The position numbers and the translations under genes are program-made. Below the pieces are notes generated by a model, which did no database searches, was not told the origin of the DNA, and saw only the letters and a list, made by a program, of their open reading frames with translations. Shown here one piece after another: positions 56,348-64,000 of a stretch of DNA of 64,000 nucleotides. Where the stretch lies: the NCBI GenBank assembly GCA_946811185.2, contig OX328112.1, positions 1,736,001-1,800,000 on the forward strand. Reading direction: 5' to 3'. Within the stretch, counting starts at the first letter, position 1. Every line of letters starts with the position of its first letter. The DNA comes from Hippopus hippopus (taxonomy: Eukaryota; Mollusca; Bivalvia; Cardiida; Cardiidae).

Positions 56348-57015
56348 ATGGGGGACTGGGGATAATGAGATTTTCCAATGCTGTTTTTTATATGAAGAAA
56401 TACATGTCATCAGACGGCTGTTGCATGACCTTATGCTGTCTTTTACAAAGTCGGTATTAAATGCCCAAAGGCAAAAAAAAAAAAGCACTGCAGGTGTTAA
56501 CATTCATTTAAATTTAAACCATTCCACTTAAAAGTATGGAAAATATTCCGAGGATGACAATCTGTGTATTCTGTCCAAATGTAAGTTGCAGGCAGAAAAA
56601 ATCATGTCAAAATCAGGCAAAAAGTAAACTTAAGATACAGTGACTTGCCAACTTTTGACCAAATTTTTGTATTAATTTCTCTACCAGCGGCAAACAGTTG
56701 GCCCAACCATGCGATAACAGATTGTCATCTTCACAATACTTTCCACTCTTTTAAATGCATTTCAACACCCGCTTTGTTTACTTCGGCAACCATTATTACT
56801 TACGGCACTCGAATGCAGTCAAACGCAACTGGTACTAAATTTAGAGTGCCTGTTAGGATTTGTACAGACATCATGGATTGAGATCAGACTACGCATCAGG
56901 CAATGTCTGATCTTTAATATTTACTGTCCGCAAAGAAGTGTCAGTTACCCGATCAGCCTGATTCTACATTTTATTTTTGTAACTCTTTCCTACGGTTGAT
57001 GTCGATTCCATTTGA
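56345..57015. other. Non-coding stretch with a MITE-C half
   Basis: Nothing coding recognised. GAGATCAGACTACGCATCAG and TCTGATCTTTAATATTTACT at 56880-56930 are a decayed MITE-C core. Confidence 0.4.
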
Positions 57016-57600
57016 GCCATGCTCTGTGAAAAAGTGGTTTGGTGAATCTACAAACATTTTGCATTTTGGTCAATTTTCAGCATGTCATTCCACCTCATGA
57101 CTCGGTCGGTTGTTAGATAAAATGGATTTTACTGATCCATGTTTTGTGATGGCTTGCTTGATATATTAAATGTAGTGGAATTGATAAGGAGGATTATCAA
57201 CACGCGTTAAATGTATGGAAAACATTCGAGATGAAAACTTTTAAAGATTATCACGACTTATATAATAAGACTGATGTTCTACTGTTGGCGGATGTCTTTG
57301 AAAATTTTAGGAATGTTTGCTTCGATAAATACGGATTAGACCCATCATGGTTTTATACAGCGCCTGGATTAGCTTGGGATGCAATGTTAAAAACTACTAA
57401 GGTAAAATTAGAATTATTATCAGACCCTGATATGATTTTATTTATTGAAAACGGAATAAGAGGAGGTACCTCAACCATTTTTAAACGATATACCAAAAAA
57501 TATCGACCCATGTCAGCCTGCACGTACTTCGCAGACTGACATGTTCAGATAGTTTTTTGCAGCTGTACTAAACGCCTTTCTCACAGAGCGTTACTCACAT
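57016..57600. repeat. MITE-B containing a polymerase gene fragment
   Basis: The left part 57016-57175 begins GAGCCATGCTCTGTGAAAAA and keeps the CCTCATGACTCGGTCGGTTG segment. The right part from about 57508 has GTCAGCCTGCACGTACTTCG and TTTCTCACAGAGCGTTACTC. Between them lies the fragment at 57177-57506. Confidence 0.75.
57177..57506 (+). pseudogene. Family B DNA polymerase fragment (ExoIII region)
   Basis: An open stretch of about 110 codons reading IDKEDYQHALNVWKTF, then YHDLYNKTDVLLLADVFENF (the ExoIII Y..xD motif), YGLDPSWFYTAPGLAWDA, LELLSDPDM and GIRGGTSTI before MITE sequence takes over. It matches the segment between exonuclease and palm of Polinton/virus-like protein-primed polymerases. 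The 1641-residue protein at 23.8 kb has a quite different ExoIII region (EYCRSDVDILRQA), so this comes from another lineage. No start, palm or finger motifs: a dead fragment. Confidence 0.9.
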
Positions 57601-58663
57601 GTTTTGTCATTAAGAAAAGAAAATGTTAAAAATCAATCCAAACTAAATATATGTTAAGAATCGCTATGGGGTTATGTAATACGACTGCCAAGTGCTTTGA
57701 TAAAGAAGAAACATGTTCAAACAATAATACGTCGCGGACATGCATTAGAACCCTTTTTCACAGAGTATGGCTCATTTATTTGCACTCAACGAGGAAATAA
57801 CTGTTTGGTTGTTTTAGTAGGTCAGCCGATTACCAGTTCGAAGGGAAACGGCTTTATTTAGTGTAATGGTGATTTTCTTTCTTTTGTTATAACAATTTCT
57901 ATTGACATTGAAATTTCATATCGATATTGGGCTGTTTGAATATAACGAAAAAGTCTTTCATAATTTCGGACAGTTTAGATCCAAGATGTGAACGCATGAC
58001 GTTTTCTGATCTTGGTCTGCTCTGCAAAAGCAACTTTATGCTGTAAGGTTTGAGATGCTGAAGACAACTCCAGTCACGCTTTCGAAAACTATGAAGATCA
58101 AGATTCTGCCGAAAGTTAAATCCATTCCGGTATGGTACGATACACCTTGATAATTGGTGAGATATTCTAGCCCAGATAATCTTCAAGTCCAAAAGATTAC
58201 ATTAAGTTCAGCGATGTTGATGGGATAGGATCCGCCAATATCTAGGCTGCATGGCAGCAAGATGACGAGAGAGAGAGAGAGGGGGAGATGTAACCATTTT
58301 TACGGTTTAAAAATAACTTTGGTGAAAAAAGGAGAAACTATTCAAAACATTTTAAGCGACATATTTCTAGACATTCGCTGCTATTCGAATATTTTATTTT
58401 CTTACAGAAAATAAACAGGTCTATAGTTATTTTGACTTACCAAATGAACGGGTAATCCATCATCGGAATCTAAGTCGTAAATATTCAAGAAGGGTTAGAT
58501 AAGGTCGTATAAAAAAAGTGTCAGTCAGTTTAGTATGACACGTGCGTATGGAACTAACAACTGGGACAGTACTTCACACTGGCGGAGTGCTATACCAACA
58601 TCAAAGGAATACCGAGTTAACCCTTGCCTCTCCTTGTGTTACGTTTGGATATATGTTATTTAA
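57601..58663. other. Non-coding stretch
   Basis: Holds one more MITE-B arm (AACCCTTTTTCACAGAGTAT, about 57747-57770), a MITE-C-like half near 57965-58020 and a short GA run at 58266-58282. No gene seen. Confidence 0.4.
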
Positions 58664-58885
58664 CCCTTTACCTAACGACAAAATTTTAGACTGGTCCAAA
58701 TTGAAAGCACTTGCAGACGACAAAATAAATGTAACTCAAAAATTGAAATTTGTTTCCAGCAGGGTAGAAAACATTGTGGGAAAAGGAGAAAATGCTGGTT
58801 ACCAGCATATTCTCCTTTCCCCACAATGTTTTCTAAAGGCTTTTATCTCAGCGTCGTAAAAAACCAGGGATTGTTTGGTAAAGGG
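58664..58885. repeat. Reference-quality MITE-A, 222 bp, TTAA-flanked
   Basis: TTAA at 58660-58663 and 58886-58889. Ends CCCTTTACCTAACGACAAAA and TTGTTTGGTAAAGGG. The central hairpin ACATTGTGGGAAAAGGAG plus AAAATGCTGGTTACC is almost perfect. TTAA target and CCC terminus are the piggyBac hallmark, so MITE-A is probably a piggyBac-type MITE. Confidence 0.93.
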
Positions 58886-60141
58886 TTAAAAAGAAATAAA
58901 AAGAACGGATTTTTGTTGAAGAGAAAAAGAGGAACATTTTAGTTTAGAATGTGGACCGATGTTTTGTTTTTCTGACGATCCGACCTATGTTTTGAAAAGG
59001 CTAAATATATATAAAAGTTTTATTCGTTAACCTTTGATTTTCTTACACCAAGAGACCAAGAAAATGAGGATAAACAGTGTGATAATATACAGGGTAGTAA
59101 AAAAATTTTAAATTGTCTTTCAGTTTTTATTTATCAACAGAATAAAAAAAAATGGCTAATAACTGCTATATCTGTTTCATCTAATGAAGGATTAGAAAGA
59201 ATGTTTGATGAAAAAATACTTGAAGCCTGATGTACATGGACCTGTAAATTGTACGTTTTTTTTTTTCCATTGTGCAGTTTCAGACCGTGGGTGTAGTGAT
59301 AAATTTTCGATAATGCTACATTACACGTTTTTGCACTTTAACCCATTAAACGGCATTCACAACAATAATTGCCTTTGCGACTTATATAAATCAAGTTCAG
59401 ACTGCACGAAATGTGCAGTTTGATTTTGGATTTACACTTTGCGCTCTTGTAGGACATTGACGAAAACAACATTGAACAAATGCTGCTTTTTGGGTCTTTT
59501 TTTTTAATTAAATTGTAGTGTATGTTAGGAGTTTTCGGCGCTCTATGGGTTAAGTTATTAATTGGGATTCCAGAGTTTTTCCTCTTCTCAAGTACACGGT
59601 GCTGAGTCACAAATAGGAAGTAGTAACTTTGGTTTTCGGTTTTTGGAATCAAGCATGAAATCGCTTTTTTAATCCGAAATTTCATATCGCTAAAACTAAA
59701 TGTGCGATAGGCCTACAAGTTTGTAACTTAGCGAATAGCTGAATTAAATGATATATATACCGTTTTGTGGCATCATAACTAAAGTAATCCCTGTAGGCAA
59801 TTCTTATATCAGCATTTAAAGGTACGAAAATATGGCGGTCGTAATGGAAGAATTAATTCTTGGTTCCCGAAAACAGTGGTTCTCTAAAACAGTGGGGAAA
59901 ATTACAGATATTTATGTATAAAAATTTACTGTTATCCGGCGATGTATTCCCACGCGATCTCTGGCAAGTCTCCGCGATCCACCGCGATTACCGCCTGCTG
60001 TGAAGCTGCCCGATATTTTTTCAGGCCGCGGTGGGAAGTCCGCCGTGTTTCCCTTACTTTTACCTTTGCAGCAGATTCACCGCGGACAAATTGGTCCACC
60101 GCATCTGGCGGACTTGAGCAAAAAACGCGAGAATTGTACTG
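58886..60141. other. Non-coding right end of the 8.3-kb insertion
   Basis: Contains a MITE-C-like hairpin at about 59388-59445 (CAAGTTCAGACTGCACGAAA / TGCAGTTTGATTTTGGATTT) and the GC-rich subterminal block at 59935-60125. No gene seen. Confidence 0.5.
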
Positions 60142-63100
60142 TATACTAGCCCCCTAACCACTCCCACATGGTGACGTCACAGGATTTCCAAGATGGCGCT
60201 CAAAATGGCGCCTAAAATGATCCCGATCATAACAGAGAAAACAAAAATGACAAACAAGTGGATTTAAGGTCTTCTTTAAAGGCTGATATTTAGTCCTAGG
60301 CAAAGTGCTATGCATCCACCATCCACACATGCCAGAATTCGCCGACAATGGGCGAAAATTTAAGAAAACAGAGTAGCAGAAGACCTTGTTTTGATGTTTT
60401 TCAAGCACCTACCCAGGGTTCACTCCCCTTGATTCAATTTGCTTTTCTAGTTGAGGCAAGCTACCATACTGCACACTCATACATTCAATATGCTAAGATG
60501 ATCAATGGACAGTGGGAAACAGAAAATAGTGTCACAAGTGAATAAAAACTAGACTGGCAACTCTGTCAGTAGCAACTGCCTCCTACTGCATAAATCAAAA
60601 GGAACTATGTTTTTACTTTGTATCTATTCATACGGTGATCAGTAGCCCAGTTTTGATGAATATCGACTCATACGTGCCATTTACGCACCTGCGAAAAACA
60701 CAAAAAATTGACTTACAGCACATTCAAAAGCAACTGATAGCTGTTGCGCAAGTCGAATATAGCATATCAATTTTTTTTATTTCCTCGGGCCGTTGAATTG
60801 GTTTTGATAGCTATTCCACACATACGTGATTGGTACGTGCTGCGGGAAAGCTTAAAATCAACATGCGACTCTTTCGGAGGCAACTGATACTTGTTGCAGA
60901 AATCAAAGAAAGGGAACCAAATTATTCACTTTTCCTTTACTAGGGCCATTCTATGAAAGCATTAAATCCATTTTGGTGACCATGTAAGTCATAAGTTGAT
61001 TTTATGTTTTCGCACGTACATCACCATTAAGCGACGCGCGAAATCATAAAAAGGACTTGGAACACTTTCTGTACCAGACGACACTTGTTGCAAAAGTCAA
61101 ACAAATGGAACAAAGTTTTTCCTTTTCTCTTAAATGTGCCACAGAAATAAGGAATCGGTTTCGCTTTTTACCCCTCACATACAGCACAATTAACAGGTAC
61201 CGGAAAACTTAAAGTCGACTTGAGACACTTTTGGAAGCAACCGTTCCTGTTGCATGATCTTTTAAGGAAAAAGAAAACTGATTTTTGCCCAGACCTTTTC
61301 TCTTAAAAACATAAAACATGAATTAGTTTTGACAACTACCCACTTGTACCTGGCCGTTTTACGTGCCGTGCCGAAACAGCTATATGTGCCACTTGCGCAC
61401 ATGCAAAGACATAAAAGATGTAACATGATACCAAAATTTTCCCATTCATGTTTGAAGTATGTAGAAATTGGGCAATAAAATACAATTAGATGTAAGAATA
61501 ACTAATGATAGAAAAAAATAATAATAAAATGAATGAAATGGCAAAGCAGAGGATCGAACATTTAACCACCAGGACCTAAAAATGCAAGTGGGAAGCGATC
61601 TGACCCACTGCACTATACAAGCAGTTGAATATGACCTGAAAAATTAACTTATATATATATACTAGCCCCCTAACCCCTAAATTCACAGAATTTCCAAGAT
61701 GGCGCTCAAACTGGCGCCTAAAATGATCCCGATCATAACAGAGAACAGAAAAACGACAAACAAGTGGATTTAAGGTCTTCTTTAAAAGCTGATATGTAGT
61801 ACTAGGGAAAGTGCTATGCATGCACCATCCACACATGCCAGAATTCGCCGACAATGGGCGAAAATTTAAGAAAACAGAGTAGCCGAAGACCTTGTTGTGG
61901 TGTTTTTCAAGCACCTACCCAGGGTTCACTCCCCTTGATTCGATTTGCTTTTCTAGTTGAGGCCAGCTTCCATACTGCACACTGATACATTCAATATGCT
62001 AAGATGATCAATGGACAGTGGGAAACAGAAAATAGTGTCACAAGTGAATAAAAACTAGACTGGCAACTCTGTCAGTAGCAACTGCCTCCTACTGCATAAT
62101 TCAAAAAGAACTATGTTTTTACTTTGTATCTATTCATACGGTGACGAGTAGCCCAGTTTCGATGACTACCGACTCATACGTGCCATTTACGCACCTGCGA
62201 AAAACACAAAAAATTAACTTACAGCACATTCAAAAGCAACTGATAGCTGTTCAGTAAGTCGAATATGGCAAATCAATTTTTCCCTTTCTCAGGCCGTTGA
62301 AGTGGTTTTGGTTGATATTCCAACATACGTGATTGGTACGTGCAGCGGGAAAGCTTAAAATCAACTTGCGACTCTTTCGGAGGCAACTGATAGCTGTTGC
62401 AGAAATCATGGAAAGGGAACCAAATTATTCACTTCTCCTTTACTAGGGCCATTCTTAAAAGCATTAAATCCATTTTGGTGACCATGTAAGTCATAAGTTG
62501 ATTTTATGTTTTTGCACATACATCACCATTAAGCGACGCGCGAAATCATAAAAAGGACTTGGAACACTTTCTGTAGCAGACGGCACGTGTTGCAAAAGTG
62601 AAACAAATGGAACCAAGTTTTTCCTTTTCTCTTACTTGTGCCACAGAAATAAGGAATCGGTTTCGCTTTTTACCCCACATTTACAGCACCATTAACCGCT
62701 ACAGGAAAACTTAAAGTCGACTACAGACACTTTTGGAAGCAACCGTTCCTGTTGCATGAACTTTTAAGGAAAAAGAAAACTGACTTTTGCCCAGACCTTT
62801 TCTCTTAAAAACATAAAACATGAATTAGTTTTGACAACTACCCACTTGTACCTGGCAGTTTTAAGTGCCGTGCCGAAACAGCCATGTGCACCATTTCCGC
62901 GCATGCAAAGACATAAAAGATGGAACGTGATACCAAAATTTTCCCATCAGAAACTCTTAATCATGTTTGAAGTATGTAGAAATTGGGCAATAAAATACAA
63001 TTAGATGTAAGAATAACTAATAATAGAAATAAAAATATAATAAAATAAATAAAATGGCAAGGCTGAGGATCGAACATTTGACCATCACGACCTAAAAATG

Positions 63101-64000
63101 CAAGTGGGAAGCGACCTGACCCACTGCACTATATAAGCAGTTGAATATGACCTGAAAAATTAACTTATATATATAGACTAGCCCCCTAACCCCTCCCACA
63201 TAGTGACGTATCAGGATTTCCTAGATTACACTCAAAATGGCGCCTAAAATGACCCCGATCATAACAGAGAACAAAAAAATGACAAACAAGTGGATTTAAG
63301 GTCTTCTTTAAAAGCTGATATGTAGTACTAGGGAAAGTGCTATGCATGCACCATCCAAACATGCCAGAATTCGCCGACAAGTGGCGAAAATTTAAGAAAA
63401 CAGAGTAGCCGAAGACCTTGTAGTGGTGTTTTTCAAGCACCTACCCAGCGTTCACTCCCCTTGATTCGATTTCCTTTTCTAGTTGAGGCCAGCTTCCATA
63501 CTGCACACCGATACATTCAATATGCTAAGATGATCAATGGACAGTGGGAAACAGAAAATAGTGTCACAAGTGAATAAAAACTAGACTGGCAACTCTGTCA
63601 GTAGCAACTGCCTTCTACTGCATAATTCAAAAAGAACTATGTTTTTACTTTGTATCTATTCATACGGTGACGAGTAACCCAGTTTCAATGACTACCGACT
63701 CGTACGTGCCATTTACGCACCTGCGAAAAACACAAAAATTTGACTTACAGCACATTCAAAAGCAACTGATAGCTGTTGCGTAAGTCGAATATGGCAAATC
63801 AATTTTTCCCTTTTCTCTGGCTGTAGAATTCGTTTTGATGGCTATTCCACACATACGTGATTGGTACGTGCTGCGGGAAAGCTTAAAATCCACTCGCGAC
63901 TCTTTTGGAGGCAACTGATACCTGTTGCAGAAATCATAGAAAGGGAACCAAATTATTCACTTTTCCTTTACTAGGGCCATTCTATGAAAGCATTAAATCC
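60142..64000 (-). repeat. ~1.52-kb tandem array, inverted orientation, to the window end
   Basis: Complement of the 44-50 kb units. Phase-marker positions are about 60172 (TGACGTCA intact), 61681 (lost) and 63205 (TGACGTA), so the period is about 1.52 kb. Two full units and a partial third, which continues off the right edge. The tRNA-like module and the promoter-like module are present in the same order within each unit. Confidence 0.93.

Larger units (their letters stand above)
51838..60141. mobile_element. 8.3-kb TA-flanked insertion with pogo-like ends
   Basis: The left end CAGTACAGTTCGCGCGTTTT and the right end read inward CAGTACAATTCTCGCGTTTT match at 18 of 20 positions (22 of 24 counting four more bases). 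TA flanks both sides. The outside sequences rejoin to an intact array unit (TTATATATA + TACTAGCCCC), so this is one insertion into the array. TA target and CAGTA start fit the pogo branch of Tc1/mariner by family knowledge. No transposase is visible. GC-rich subterminal blocks rich in CCGCGG/GCGGACC motifs lie at 51850-52020 and 59935-60125. Confidence 0.75.

Overview
The window looks like AT-rich animal nuclear DNA, most likely from a bivalve mollusc. Genes have GT-AG introns, short exons sit in a dense field of foldback MITEs, tRNA-derived SINEs, minisatellites and microsatellites, and several repeats are of types I associate with bivalve genomes (for example the 'GAGGGCCATGATGGCCC' tandem family at 8.5 kb). 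The species assignment is inference.

Left part (1-15.4 kb): a minus-strand NEDD8-conjugating enzyme gene, UBE2F. Five coding exons can be read from 13367 down to 6582; the last exon was not found. The introns hold a mariner element with intact ends but a broken transposase, SINEs and many MITEs. An ETS-type site and a candidate 5' UTR exon lie near 14.7 kb.

Centre-left (15.4-30.6 kb): a 15.16-kb mobile element carrying an intact 1641-codon protein-primed-type family B DNA polymerase on the minus strand, flanked by ~1.5-kb terminal inverted repeats (TIRs). Its outermost termini are CAGGGATC/GATCCCTG, bordered by a 7-bp duplication (ATCGGAC) inside an identifiable MITE, so the empty site can be inferred. 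A 36-bp palindrome with the same termini and its own 7-bp duplication lies at 30951-30986. This pair is the most novel signal in the window. The element resembles a Polinton/Maverick in its polymerase and long TIRs, but no integrase, ATPase, protease or capsid gene was found and the duplication is 7 bp rather than 6.

Centre-right (30.6-44 kb): repeat-rich DNA containing a four-exon plus-strand gene (38210-40401) for a 140-residue secreted-type protein with one canonical EF-hand loop. Its 3' flank is a minisatellite that appears to have grown out of the last coding exon.

Right part (44-64 kb): a ~1.526-kb tandem array. It runs direct from 44.1 to 50.5 kb, inverts at 50.7 kb, and is interrupted by an 8.3-kb TA-flanked insertion with pogo-like ends (51838-60141). 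It then continues in inverted orientation to the window end. Each array unit is itself built of diverged ~165-bp monomers plus a spacer with YY1-, CRE- and TATA-like motifs and perfect Pol III A and B boxes. The 8.3-kb insertion contains a second, unrelated family B polymerase fragment sitting inside a MITE.

Three foldback MITE families recur and are named here: MITE-A (TTAA-flanked, CCCTTTACC ends, core pairing ACATTGTGGGAAAAGGAG), MITE-B (GAGCCATGCTCTG ends) and MITE-C (TTAA-flanked, core GTGTAGATCAAGATCAGACT). All family assignments come from motif recognition by eye; no alignment or database search was run.
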